Positions 8,314 through 16,793 of a DNA stretch of 64,000 nucleotides are shown piece after piece. Numbering within the stretch: the stretch's first letter is position 1; each line of letters begins with the position of its first letter. Made by a program: the position numbers and the translations under genes. The notes under the pieces are model-generated. The model searched no databases, had not been told where the DNA came from, and worked only from the letters and a program-made list of their open reading frames with translations. The stretch covers positions 25,076-89,075 of the forward strand of contig VIQU02000016.1 of the NCBI GenBank assembly GCA_010206225.2, given 5' to 3'. Origin of the DNA: Lachnospiraceae bacterium MD308 (GTDB taxonomy: Bacteria > Bacillota > Clostridia > Lachnospirales > Lachnospiraceae).

Positions 8314-10374
8314 ATGGAAGACATACAGTATTTTGAAGAGGCAGAATATCTGAAGGAGATCATCCGAAAAATCAACGAACAGATCAAAAAGACAAAAGAA
8401 GCCCTTTCCCGCGGTCAGAAGGAAATTGACAATATGCATGACTACTACTGGCTGAACTATACAGAGATGGATCAGTACGGTTATGAGGATTACGACAATC
8501 AGCGCGCGCTCCTCGAACAGGCTAACGCCAATGCGAAGCAGGCAAAGAAAAGGCAGCGTCTTAAACGCATGGCCGATTCTCCGTATTTTGGAAGAGTGGA
8601 TTTTAAATATGAAGGAGAGGAGACGGCGGAAAAATTTTACATCGGTATCGGGAATTTTGCGGAAGAATCGGGAGCGGTGCCTCTGATCTATGACTGGCGC
8701 GCTCCGGTCAGCGGTTTGTTTTATGACTATGACAAAGGACCTGCTTCCTATCCAGCGCCATCCGGCGTCATGGAAGGCGAGATCTGTTCCAAGCGGCAGT
8801 ACAAGATCAAAAACGGAGAGCTTATCTATGCTTTTGAGTGTGATACAAAGATTGACGACGAGATATTGAAGGCTGAGCTTGGCGGAAGCAGTGACGTGCA
8901 GCTTAAAAATATCGTCCGCACGATCCAGAAGGAGCAGAATGCCATTATCCGAAATACGAAGGATCGGATTCTCGTCATTCAGGGGGCGGCGGGGAGCGGC
9001 AAGACGTCCATAGCCCTCCACCGTATCGCATATCTTCTGTATCATGACAGAGACCGCTTAAAATCATCCGATATTCTGATCCTGTCGCCGAACAGCGTGT
9101 TTTCGGATTATATCTCTCACATCCTGCCTGAACTTGGCGAGGAGAATATCCGGGAGATGAGCTTTGATCTTTTTTCCTATCGCGAACTCAAATGCACGGC
9201 TGAGGATTGCGAAGACCGGTACGACTATCTGGAACGCCAGATCAAATTTCCGGATCCGGATGCAAGAAGGCGCTTTAAGGAAAAACAGTCCCATTCCTTT
9301 ATCGGGCTGATGGAAGGGTTTCTCGCCGTGCTGGAGGAAGATCTGGTAACGCTTCGCCCGATAACCTTTCAGGGTTTAAAAAAGACGGAAGAAGAACTTA
9401 TCCGGTTATTTTATTTTAAATTTCAGAGTACGCCGCTTTTAAAACGTATGGATGCGGTGATGGAGTATGCTGTAGATGAGTATGAGACGCTCTGCGGCAG
9501 AAATCTTACCGAAGAAGAGCTTGAACATCTGAAAAGTATGTTTGATAAGATGTATGTGACAAAGGATATTTATAATATCTATAACCGGATGCTTTCTGAA
9601 TATGGCTATGAGACTTTACCAGATGCGGCATATGAAAATCGTAAGGTTCCTTATGAAGATGTCTATCCGATGCTCTATTTGAAATACCGTCTGACTGGTC
9701 AGACAGCCCGCAGGCAAGTCCGTCATCTGGTCATTGATGAGATGCAGGATTATTCCTATCTGCAGTATACGATTCTTGCCCGGATGTTTTCGTGCCGGAT
9801 GACGATTCTCGGCGACCGGGCGCAGACGCTGGACGATGAGGCACAGGATGTATTTCATTTTCTGCCGAAAATATTTGGGAAAGGCATTCAGAAAATCACG
9901 ATTAATAAAAGTTACCGCAATACATGGGAAATTGCGCAGTATTCGGCAAAGCTTTCGAGTCTTTCTGGCATCTCGTTTCTTAAAAGGCACGGAAAAGAAG
10001 TGGAGGAGAGAACATTCTCTGAAATGGAAGGACTCCTTGCGGCCGTTTTTGAAAATCTTTCAGAGAGCTATGAAACGGCGACCATTCTTACTTTGACAGA
10101 GGAAGAAGCTTGCGACATATACCGTCTTATCATGGGAAAGCGTAAAGAAGAGGAGAAAGATAGGCGGCTTTCGGTTCATTATATCGACCGGAACAGTACA
10201 GTCTTCGAGAAAGGACTGACGATCACGACTTATTATCTTGCTAAGGGACTGGAATTCGATCAGGTATTTACTGCATTTCCCCACAGAGTACATCCTTTCA
10301 TGACTCAGGCCTCTTATATCAGCGCAACAAGGGCTCTCCATGAATTGTACGCATACCGGTTCGAGCGGTTTTAG
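8314..10374 (+). CDS. helD: HelD-like RNA polymerase recycling ATPase (UvrD/Rep-like)
   Basis: 686 residues. A charged coiled-coil N-terminus (about 1-90) precedes a split superfamily-1 helicase core: Walker A GAAGSGKTSIALHR near 224-237, Walker B-type DEMQDYSYLQY near 474-484, and GDRAQTLDD shortly after. The region YDWRAPVSGLFYDY at about 125-140 is a HelD signature. HelD enters the secondary and main channels of stalled RNA polymerase and, driven by ATP, releases nucleic acid and recycles the enzyme. The ATG at 8314 follows AGAGGAGC. The gene stands alone between a terminator and a sigma-E-like promoter overlapping its stop. Family call is firm; the class assignment is by resemblance to the Bacillus type. 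Confidence 0.88.
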   Translation: MEDIQYFEEAEYLKEIIRKINEQIKKTKEALSRGQKEIDNMHDYYWLNYTEMDQYGYEDYDNQRALLEQANANAKQAKKRQRLKRMADSPYFGRVDFKYEGEETAEKFYIGIGNFAEESGAVPLIYDWRAPVSGLFYDYDKGPASYPAPSGVMEGEICSKRQYKIKNGELIYAFECDTKIDDEILKAELGGSSDVQLKNIVRTIQKEQNAIIRNTKDRILVIQGAAGSGKTSIALHRIAYLLYHDRDRLKSSDILILSPNSVFSDYISHILPELGEENIREMSFDLFSYRELKCTAEDCEDRYDYLERQIKFPDPDARRRFKEKQSHSFIGLMEGFLAVLEEDLVTLRPITFQGLKKTEEELIRLFYFKFQSTPLLKRMDAVMEYAVDEYETLCGRNLTEEELEHLKSMFDKMYVTKDIYNIYNRMLSEYGYETLPDAAYENRKVPYEDVYPMLYLKYRLTGQTARRQVRHLVIDEMQDYSYLQYTILARMFSCRMTILGDRAQTLDDEAQDVFHFLPKIFGKGIQKITINKSYRNTWEIAQYSAKLSSLSGISFLKRHGKEVEERTFSEMEGLLAAVFENLSESYETATILTLTEEEACDIYRLIMGKRKEEEKDRRLSVHYIDRNSTVFEKGLTITTYYLAKGLEFDQVFTAFPHRVHPFMTQASYISATRALHELYAYRFERF

Positions 10375-10403
10375 TCATAATACATGCCTTTTTCACATAG
10401 ATT
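10374..10403 (+). promoter_or_regulatory. Sigma-E-like sporulation promoter for yqfC-yqfD
   Basis: GTCATAAT at 10374-10381, a 14-base gap, then CATAGATT at 10396-10403. This fits the mother-cell sigma-E consensus (GKMATATT, 13-15 bases, CATACAMT) with few mismatches, and it lies directly before yqfC, a sigma-E gene in Bacillus. It overlaps the helD stop codon. Confidence 0.65.
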
Positions 10404-10430
10404 ACAATAAAATCTGTGAATGGCATTTGT

Positions 10431-10748
10431 ATGAAGGCAAAGAGACAGGTAGTATCATCGCGGGAGGAACATTCCTTTAAAAATAGATTGTCAGAACTGT
10501 CTGAACTGCCAAAGGACGTAGTGCTTGGCATCCCCATGCTTACGATGGTAGGGCAGATGGAACTGAATATTGAAAATTACAGAGGAATCATAGAGTATAC
10601 GGACAGCCTGATACGGGTTCACACAAAGGACGGCCAGATCCGGGTAAACGGTAAAAATTTGAAAGTGGAATATTATACCAACGACGAGATGAAGGTCACC
10701 GGACATATCGTTTCCATCGAATATGTGAATCTGACAGCGCCAAGCTGA
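10431..10748 (+). CDS. yqfC: Sporulation protein YqfC
   Basis: About 105 residues with the YqfC core: ELPKDVVLGIPMLTMVGQ, then ENYRGIIEYTDSLIR and the basic strand GQIRVNGKNLKVEYYTNDEM. In Bacillus yqfC is made in the mother cell under sigma-E and precedes yqfD, exactly as here. Its molecular role is unknown. The start is uncertain: neither the ATG at 10431 nor an in-frame GTG at 10416 has a recognisable ribosome site, and the predicted transcript would start only about 20 bases upstream of the ATG. Confidence 0.85.
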   Translation: MKAKRQVVSSREEHSFKNRLSELSELPKDVVLGIPMLTMVGQMELNIENYRGIIEYTDSLIRVHTKDGQIRVNGKNLKVEYYTNDEMKVTGHIVSIEYVNLTAPS

Positions 10749-10794
10749 ATACAATCTTTTGAAACATATATTTATCCGGCAGGAGGAATGAGCG

Positions 10795-12105
10795 TTGCTG
10801 TCACGGCTTATCTGTTATATCAGGGGATATCTTCGCATACGGATCGCAGGATATTCCACGGAAAGATTTTTAAATGCATGCCGTCACAGGGGGATCTATC
10901 TGTGGGGGCTTCAGGCTGTCTCGGGGGCATATGAAATGAATATTTCAATCAGCGGCTTCCGGAAGCTAAAACCGATCATCAGGAAGACGAAAACAAAAGT
11001 TACGATCATAAAGAGAGCTGGTCTGCCCTTTTATTTATTTCGTTATAGAAAACGGAAGCTTTTTTTTGCCGGGGCATTCTGTTTTGTGTTTTTGCTCTTT
11101 TGGATGTCCCATTATATCTGGAACATCGATATTACAGGGAACAGTACGAGGACGGACGAGACTTTGCTGGAATTTCTGAAGGCAAAATCTGTTCAGAACG
11201 GGATGGCGAAGTCTGATGTGGATTGCCAGCGGATCGTAAAGGATATCCGTAAGGAATATGACGATATCATATGGGCGTCCGCCTCTATCCGCGGTACAAG
11301 GCTTATCATACGGGTGAAGGAAAATGAGGATTCCCCGTCTGTCAGTGCAAAGGGGAATGCAAAACAGAATGGAGAACAAGGAGAGAATGTCAGCCAGCCC
11401 GTGGATATCGTGGCAGATAAAAGCTGTATCATTGAAAGCGCTATCGTCCGCAATGGGTTGATTCAGACAGAAATCGGAGCAAAGGTGAAAAAGGGAGATG
11501 TATTAGTGTCGGGCCAGATTCCGGTCAATAACGATGCCGGAGAAATCATTGGATATCAGTACCATGTTTCCGATGCGGACATCATCGGAAAAACTGCCCT
11601 GAAATACGAGGATTCCTGCCTGAATACCTATATTGAAAAAGAAGATTACGATATCTGCAAACAGGAATATTATTTTAAGGTTGGAAATATCCGCTTTACA
11701 CTAGGAGGGATTCAGAATGATTATGAGAATTTTACTTTATCCGGTCAGCAGTGGCAGTTAAAAATCTTTGACAATTTCTTTTTTCCGGTCTATTGGGGGA
11801 AAAGATGGGCAATTCCCTATAAGCCCCACGAAAAACAGCACCGAAAAGAAGAGCTTCAACAGATTCTTACAGAAAGATTTGTCAGATACTGTGAAGATTT
11901 GGAGAAAAAGGGGGTAGAAATTATTGAGAATGATGTTAAAATATACACAGGACAAAACGAATCGTCTGCCAAAGGTAATCTGACAGTCCGGATGCCGATT
12001 GGCAAAGAGAAGGCTGCAAAGCTTTTAAAGATTCCGGAAAAAAAGGAAGAGCCCGAAAAAGAGACAGGAGAAAAAACGGATGGGAATGATGGAAACAGCC
12101 ATTGA
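10795..12105 (+). CDS. yqfD: Sporulation protein YqfD
   Basis: 436 residues with a TTG start fixed by AGGAGG at 10781-10786; a nearby ATG at 10788 is out of frame. The N-terminal part (YIRGYLRIRIAGYSTERFLN) is the conserved YqfD domain, followed by one membrane segment at about 84-103 and a large extracytoplasmic region rich in short beta strands, ending in a lysine/glutamate-rich tail. It is a mother-cell sporulation protein needed for forespore development in Bacillus; its mechanism is unknown. Its 3' end overlaps the start of phoH by 26 bases, so expression is likely coupled. Confidence 0.9.
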   Translation: MLSRLICYIRGYLRIRIAGYSTERFLNACRHRGIYLWGLQAVSGAYEMNISISGFRKLKPIIRKTKTKVTIIKRAGLPFYLFRYRKRKLFFAGAFCFVFLLFWMSHYIWNIDITGNSTRTDETLLEFLKAKSVQNGMAKSDVDCQRIVKDIRKEYDDIIWASASIRGTRLIIRVKENEDSPSVSAKGNAKQNGEQGENVSQPVDIVADKSCIIESAIVRNGLIQTEIGAKVKKGDVLVSGQIPVNNDAGEIIGYQYHVSDADIIGKTALKYEDSCLNTYIEKEDYDICKQEYYFKVGNIRFTLGGIQNDYENFTLSGQQWQLKIFDNFFFPVYWGKRWAIPYKPHEKQHRKEELQQILTERFVRYCEDLEKKGVEIIENDVKIYTGQNESSAKGNLTVRMPIGKEKAAKLLKIPEKKEEPEKETGEKTDGNDGNSH

Positions 12106-13075
12106 TATTCCGGCAGAGCATGAAGGCAATGTGTTCGGACAGTTTGATGCGCATATGAAAAAGATCGAGCGCACCCTCCATGTGACATTGATCGCAAGGA
12201 ATGAAAGCATTAAGATCATGGGGGAAGGCGCGCGGGTTGAGAAAGCAAAAAAGGTTCTCTCCCAGCTTACGGAATTGTCTAAAAGGGGGAATATCATACA
12301 AGAACAGAACGTAGATTATATATTATCGCTTGTCATGGAAGACAGCGAAGAGAATATCCTTGAGATTGACAAGGATATCATATGCCATACTCTTGCAGGC
12401 AAACCGATAAAGCCGAAGACCGCAGGGCAGAAAAAATATGTGGATGCGATCAGGAAGCAGATGATCGTATTCGGATTAGGACCTGCCGGGACGGGCAAGA
12501 CCTATCTTGCCATGGCAATGGCGATCACTGCATTTAAAAATAATGAAGTCGGAAGAATCATCCTGACGCGTCCGGCCATTGAGGCGGGAGAGAAGTTAGG
12601 CTTCCTTCCGGGGGATTTACAGAGCAAGATCGATCCCTATCTCAGGCCTCTCTATGACGCGCTCTACCAGATCATGGGGGCGGAGAGTTTCTTAAAAAAT
12701 TCAGAGAAGGGGCTGATCGAAGTCGCTCCTCTTGCCTATATGCGCGGGCGGACTCTTGACAATGCATTTATCATTCTTGACGAGGCTCAGAATACGACTC
12801 CGGCGCAGATGAAGATGTTTCTTACGCGGATCGGGTTCGGGTCCAAGGTTGTCATCACCGGCGACGAGACGCAGAAAGATCTGCCGGCGGGACAGTTATC
12901 TGGTCTTGATGTGGCGGTAAATGTAGTGAAACAGATCGAGGATATCAGCATCTGCCGTCTTACCAGCAAGGACGTAGTGCGGCATCCTCTTGTACAGAAG
13001 ATTGTAAAAGCTTATGAAGCTTATGAGAACAATACCCGGCAGACCAAGAGGAAAAAACAGAGGAGAAGACCATGA
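12080..13075 (+). CDS. phoH: PhoH-like ATPase
   Basis: 331 residues. Walker A GPAGTGKTYLAM lies near 133-144 and Walker B FIILDEAQNT near 231-240, within the PhoH/PhoL P-loop fold; an N-terminal KH-like RNA-binding region precedes it (about 20-75). PhoH proteins are ATPases linked to RNA metabolism, often encoded next to ybeY as here. The ATG at 12080 has CAGGAG upstream and overlaps the end of yqfD; the stop TGA overlaps the ybeY start as ATGA. Operon: yqfC-yqfD-phoH-ybeY. Confidence 0.92.
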   Translation: MGMMETAIDIPAEHEGNVFGQFDAHMKKIERTLHVTLIARNESIKIMGEGARVEKAKKVLSQLTELSKRGNIIQEQNVDYILSLVMEDSEENILEIDKDIICHTLAGKPIKPKTAGQKKYVDAIRKQMIVFGLGPAGTGKTYLAMAMAITAFKNNEVGRIILTRPAIEAGEKLGFLPGDLQSKIDPYLRPLYDALYQIMGAESFLKNSEKGLIEVAPLAYMRGRTLDNAFIILDEAQNTTPAQMKMFLTRIGFGSKVVITGDETQKDLPAGQLSGLDVAVNVVKQIEDISICRLTSKDVVRHPLVQKIVKAYEAYENNTRQTKRKKQRRRP

Positions 13076-13566
13076 CACTGAACTTTGAGGAAGAGGGAAG
13101 CCTTAAGCTCCCTTTAGAATGCGAGGCACTGGCAAGAAGAACGGTGCTGGCGGCGCTTGATTTTACAGGCTGCCCTTATGAAGCGGAAGTAAGCCTCCTT
13201 CTTACTACCGATGAAGAGATCCGGCAGATGAATCGGGAATTCAGGGATACAGACCGGGCGACGGACGTGCTGTCATTCCCCATGATTGATTATAAGGAAG
13301 CAGGAAATTTTGATTTTCTTGAAGATCGGAAAGACTGTTTTCATCCGGAGACAGGGGAACTGCTGCTCGGTGATATTGTGATTTCCAAGAACAAAGTACT
13401 CTCTCAGGCATCAGAATACGGGCACAGCCCCGAACGGGAATTTGCATTTCTGATCACCCACTCGGTGCTGCATCTGACGGGATACGACCATATTAAGGAA
13501 AACGAACGTCTTCTGATGGAACAGATGCAGAGAGCGATTCTGGAAAACTTGGGAATCACGCGGTAG
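13072..13566 (+). CDS. ybeY: Endoribonuclease YbeY (rRNA maturation factor)
   Basis: 164 residues with the zinc-binding HSVLHLTGYDH motif at about 130-140 (HxxxHxxGxDH) and the conserved NREFRDTDRATDVLSFP segment. YbeY is a single-strand endoribonuclease involved in 16S rRNA 3'-end maturation and ribosome quality control. Start ATG overlaps the phoH stop (ATGA). Family identity is secure. The era and diacylglycerol kinase genes that often follow in other Firmicutes are not present; a lipid-flippase gene follows instead. Confidence 0.95.
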   Translation: MTLNFEEEGSLKLPLECEALARRTVLAALDFTGCPYEAEVSLLLTTDEEIRQMNREFRDTDRATDVLSFPMIDYKEAGNFDFLEDRKDCFHPETGELLLGDIVISKNKVLSQASEYGHSPEREFAFLITHSVLHLTGYDHIKENERLLMEQMQRAILENLGITR

Positions 13567-13615
13567 TATACATGAGATAAAAGAAGTTTAAATAATATTA
13601 TGATGGAGTCAAATT

Positions 13616-15265
13616 ATGACGAAAGTTAAGAAAAATTCGGACAAGTCATTCATTGTGCAGGGCTCGCTTCTTGCCATCGCAGGAGTGATCACGAAGATCA
13701 TCGGGGCAGTGTACCGTGTTCCGCTTGTGAATATTCTTGGCGATAAGGGTATGGGTTATTACGGCGTGGCTTTTCAGATCTATGCTATCGCACTGACGCT
13801 GACATCTTACAGCCTCCCCCTTGCAGTATCAAAGCTTGTCTCGGCAAGAAATGCTACCGGACAGTACCGGAATGCCCACAAAGTATTCAAGATTGCTCTT
13901 ACCTTTGCTTTCACGGCAGGCGGTGGGGCGGCCCTTCTTATCTTTTTGGGGGCTGATTTTATCGCTACGCATATTATGGCGATGAAGCTGAGTTCCTATG
14001 CGCTTCGGGTGCTGGCGCCCTGTATTTTGGTGGTTGCGATCCTCGGCGTGTTCCGCGGCTTCTTTCAGGGCAATAAGTCCATGATACCGACTGCGATCTC
14101 GCAGGTGCTGGAACAGATCGTCAATGCGGCGGTCAGTATTCTTGGAGCTTATTTTCTGCTCAAGATGGCAAAGGCAGCTAAAAAAGGCGATGATTTTTCA
14201 CTTGCTATGGCGGCGGTGGGCGGAACGCTCGGCACGGTCGCCGGGGCAGTTTCCGCCCTTTTGTTTTTGATGTTTATCTTTGCGGTATACCAGAGAGTCA
14301 TGAAAAGGCAGCGGCGCAGAGACCGGACGAGGAAGCGTGAGAGCTATGAGCATATCTTCCGCGCGCTTTTGTTCACCATCGCGCCCGTACTTTTAAGCTC
14401 TACCGTTTACAATCTAAGCGGTGTGATTGACAATGCCATGTTCGGAAAGATCATGTCTGCACAGGGACATGCGGAGAGTGAATATGCAGGACTGTTAGGA
14501 ATACTCAGCGGAAAATATGATACGCTGATCAATGTTCCACTGGCATTTTCGAATGCTTTAGGCGCTTCTTTAGTCCCAAATCTCGTAGCGACAGTAAAAT
14601 CCGGAAACAAAAGGCAGGTGAGAGACAAGATATTTACTTTTGTACGTTTCAATATGCTGATTGCTATTCCAAGCGCCGTAGGGCTTATGGTTCTGGCAAG
14701 ACCGCTTCTGGATCTGATTTTTTTCACGGAGAACAATGAGGTGTCTGCGAGAATGCTGCAGATCGGAGCAGTTTCTGTTATTTTTTACTGTCTTTCAACG
14801 GTCACGAATGCGGTGCACCAAGGACTGGATAATATGATGGTGCCGGTAAAAAGCGCCTCTATCTCCATTGTCGTACATATGACAGCGCTGTTTATTATGA
14901 TGGTAGTGTTCCAATGGGGAATCTATGGAGTAGTGATCAGTAAGATCGTATTCGCCGCCTGTGCCTCTATGCTGAATTCACATGCGCTCAGGCAGAAGGT
15001 CGGCTATGTACAGGAACAAAAACGGACTTTCTGGATTCCGCTTTTGGCATCTGCGATCATGGGACTTGCGGCTCTGGGAACTTATTCTCTCTTTCGGTTC
15101 ATCATCGGAGCAAAGCTGGCAACACTGGCTGCACTGCCGGTGGCTGTTATCGTCTATGGCGTAGGGCTTGTACTCTTAAAGGGAATCACGGAAGCAGAGA
15201 TGATAGAGATGCCAAAAGGCGCATTGCTTGCCAAAGTATGCAGAAAAGTGCATCTATTCCGATAA
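13616..15265 (+). CDS. MOP-superfamily lipid flippase (MurJ/YtgP/SpoVB-like)
   Basis: 549 residues with 13-14 predicted membrane segments, of the polysaccharide transporter branch of the MOP exporters. The N-terminal SFIVQGSLLAIAGVITKIIG and KLVSARNATGQ with later GVFRGFFQGNKSMIPTAISQ are typical of the YtgP/SpoVB group. Such proteins flip undecaprenyl-linked peptidoglycan or polysaccharide precursors (lipid II for YtgP/Amj-type MurJ). Whether this one serves vegetative wall, spore cortex or a polysaccharide cannot be decided here. The ATG at 13616 follows GATGGAG. It lies 50 bases after ybeY. Confidence 0.87.
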   Translation: MTKVKKNSDKSFIVQGSLLAIAGVITKIIGAVYRVPLVNILGDKGMGYYGVAFQIYAIALTLTSYSLPLAVSKLVSARNATGQYRNAHKVFKIALTFAFTAGGGAALLIFLGADFIATHIMAMKLSSYALRVLAPCILVVAILGVFRGFFQGNKSMIPTAISQVLEQIVNAAVSILGAYFLLKMAKAAKKGDDFSLAMAAVGGTLGTVAGAVSALLFLMFIFAVYQRVMKRQRRRDRTRKRESYEHIFRALLFTIAPVLLSSTVYNLSGVIDNAMFGKIMSAQGHAESEYAGLLGILSGKYDTLINVPLAFSNALGASLVPNLVATVKSGNKRQVRDKIFTFVRFNMLIAIPSAVGLMVLARPLLDLIFFTENNEVSARMLQIGAVSVIFYCLSTVTNAVHQGLDNMMVPVKSASISIVVHMTALFIMMVVFQWGIYGVVISKIVFAACASMLNSHALRQKVGYVQEQKRTFWIPLLASAIMGLAALGTYSLFRFIIGAKLATLAALPVAVIVYGVGLVLLKGITEAEMIEMPKGALLAKVCRKVHLFR

Positions 15266-15291
15266 GTCTGCTTTGTGCATGCCATAGTATG

Positions 15292-15320
15292 CAGAAAGGC
15301 TGCCAGTGGCAGGCTTTCTG
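15292..15320 (+). terminator. Strong hairpin after the flippase gene
   Basis: Arms 15292-15305 and 15307-15320 pair with a single mismatch (CAGAAAGGCTGCCA against TGGCAGGCTTTCTG). No clear T-run follows, so termination is likely but unproven. Confidence 0.5.
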
Positions 15321-15370
15321 TATAAGCTTCTCACAAATTGCCAATACTTATGAAAAAAGGAGTTGGCACT

Positions 15371-15748
15371 ATGAGGAATAAATATGGAATCGGATTTCTT
15401 TCTGTCATACTGATTCTGGCACTGGCAGTAACATTTGCTTACCAGTACAGTTACCGGATCGCGAGGGAACGGACGCAGGCAAGACTGGAGGCGGCCGAAG
15501 AAGTTAAAAAAGCCCAGTCGGAGGAGACAGTAACGGCAGACGGACATGCTCTGAAGGACGATTGTTATTATCTGAAAAATGTGAACGGATATGTGGTTGT
15601 TTTTCTGAGTGATAAAAAAACGGCTTATGAATACACGGATATTCTGTGCGAAAAGCTTCCGCAGACGGTTCAGGAGGAGCTTGTCAATGGAAAATATGTA
15701 GAAACGCAGGAGGACCTTTATGGTTTTCTTGAAAATTATTCAAGTTAG
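15371..15748 (+). CDS. Membrane-anchored protein with BofC-like C-terminal domain
   Basis: 125 residues from the ATG at 15371, which has AAAAAAGGAG eight bases upstream. A membrane segment at about 8-26 is followed by a charged linker and a C-terminal domain, YYLKNVNGYVVVFLSD then TDILCEKLPQTVQEEL and LYGFLENYSS, that resembles the BofC C-terminal domain. BofC (bypass-of-forespore C) modulates the SpoIVB checkpoint in Bacillus; a sporulation or envelope role is inferred only from this similarity. Ends with tandem TAG codons. Confidence 0.6.
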   Translation: MRNKYGIGFLSVILILALAVTFAYQYSYRIARERTQARLEAAEEVKKAQSEETVTADGHALKDDCYYLKNVNGYVVVFLSDKKTAYEYTDILCEKLPQTVQEELVNGKYVETQEDLYGFLENYSS

Positions 15749-15820
15749 TAGTAGACTTTGACGCTGTTTTAGTGTAAGATAAGAAAAGTTTTTTAATATG
15801 CACAGACAGAGGACGAGAAT

Positions 15821-16042
15821 ATGGATGAAAAAAATATAGCACGCATTAATGAACTGTACCATAAATCGAAAGAGAAAGGTCTGACAGAAGCTGAACGAAA
15901 AGAGCAGCAAGTTTTAAGAAGAGAATATATTGATTCCTTTAAACGCAGCCTGAGAGGACAGCTTGACAATATTTCCATCAGGGAAGCCGATGGAAGCATT
16001 ACAGATTTAGGTGAGAAATTTGGAAACAAAACAGGAAATTAG
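15821..16042 (+). CDS. DUF896 (YnzC-like) small protein
   Basis: 73 residues, highly charged and helical, with the DUF896 pattern ARINELYHKSKEKGLTEAE, then EQQVLRREYIDSFKRSLRGQ. This is the usual length for the family, whose Bacillus member YnzC is SOS-induced with yneA but has no known mechanism. The ATG follows AGAGGACGAG. The end overlaps the start of the folate gene, suggesting translational coupling. Confidence 0.9.
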   Translation: MDEKNIARINELYHKSKEKGLTEAERKEQQVLRREYIDSFKRSLRGQLDNISIREADGSITDLGEKFGNKTGN

Positions 16043-16568
16043 AGAACAGATAAGAAAGCTCCGCAGCAATATTCATGCGGACGATTGGCAGACATCAACC
16101 GAAGCGATCGCTCAAAAGGTCATCGCCAGCGACAATTTCCGGGAAGCAACGGATATTTTCTGCTATATGGATTTTGACGGAGAAGTAGGGACTGAGCATA
16201 TTATTGACGAAGCATGGCGGCTTGGGAAGGATATCTGGCTGCCGAAAGTGTGCGGCGGCGAGATGTCTTTTTACCTTGTTGAATCAGAAAAAGAGCTAGT
16301 GCGGGGCGCTTTCGGGATTTTAGAGCCCACCGGTGAGAGCGAGAGGGCTCCCGGAGACGATGGCCTTGTCATCATTCCCGGAATCGCTTTTGACAAACAC
16401 TACAACCGGATCGGATACGGGAAAGGTTATTATGATCGGTATCTAAGTGCGCATCCGAATCTTTTTAAGCTTGCTCTGGCCTTTGATATCCAGCTTGTGG
16501 ACAAGATACCTGCCGAAGAATGTGACTGCAGGATGGACATGATATTTACGGAGACACTGATGTACTGA
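16020..16568 (+). CDS. 5-formyltetrahydrofolate cyclo-ligase
   Basis: 182 residues, the usual length. The family signature GIAFDKHYNRIGYGKGYYDRYL lies near 118-139 (only its parts: IAFDKHYNRIGYGKGYYDR), with the ATP-binding loop RIGYGKGYYDR. It converts 5-formyl-THF to 5,10-methenyl-THF with ATP, returning stored folate to one-carbon metabolism. The start is either the TTG at 16020 or the GTG at 16011; I prefer TTG because AGGTGAG at 16009-16015 would serve as its ribosome site. Overlaps the DUF896 gene. Confidence 0.9.
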   Translation: METKQEIREQIRKLRSNIHADDWQTSTEAIAQKVIASDNFREATDIFCYMDFDGEVGTEHIIDEAWRLGKDIWLPKVCGGEMSFYLVESEKELVRGAFGILEPTGESERAPGDDGLVIIPGIAFDKHYNRIGYGKGYYDRYLSAHPNLFKLALAFDIQLVDKIPAEECDCRMDMIFTETLMY

Positions 16569-16593
16569 AGAGAAAGGAAGGAGATAAAATAAA

Positions 16594-16776
16594 ATGGATA
16601 TGGATTTACCTAAAGACCCTGTGCTGATGTTAAGTATTGTGAATACGGAGCTTCGTGATTATTATCCTACTCTGGATGCGCTGTGCGAGGACAAGCACGT
16701 TAGGAAGGATCTGATCGTTGATGCGCTGAAAAGTATTGATTATGTATATAATAGTCTGAAGAATCAGTTTGTGTAA
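16594..16776 (+). CDS. DUF4250 small protein
   Basis: 60 residues matching DUF4250: LPKDPVLMLSIVNTELRDYYP, with later DALCED and the terminal YNSLKNQFV. Function unknown; the family is common in Lachnospiraceae and Bacteroidetes. The ATG at 16594 follows GAAAGGAAGGAG. It sits between the folate gene and miaB, probably in one transcript. Confidence 0.85.
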   Translation: MDMDLPKDPVLMLSIVNTELRDYYPTLDALCEDKHVRKDLIVDALKSIDYVYNSLKNQFV

Positions 16777-16793
16777 ATGGAAAGTATAGAAAA

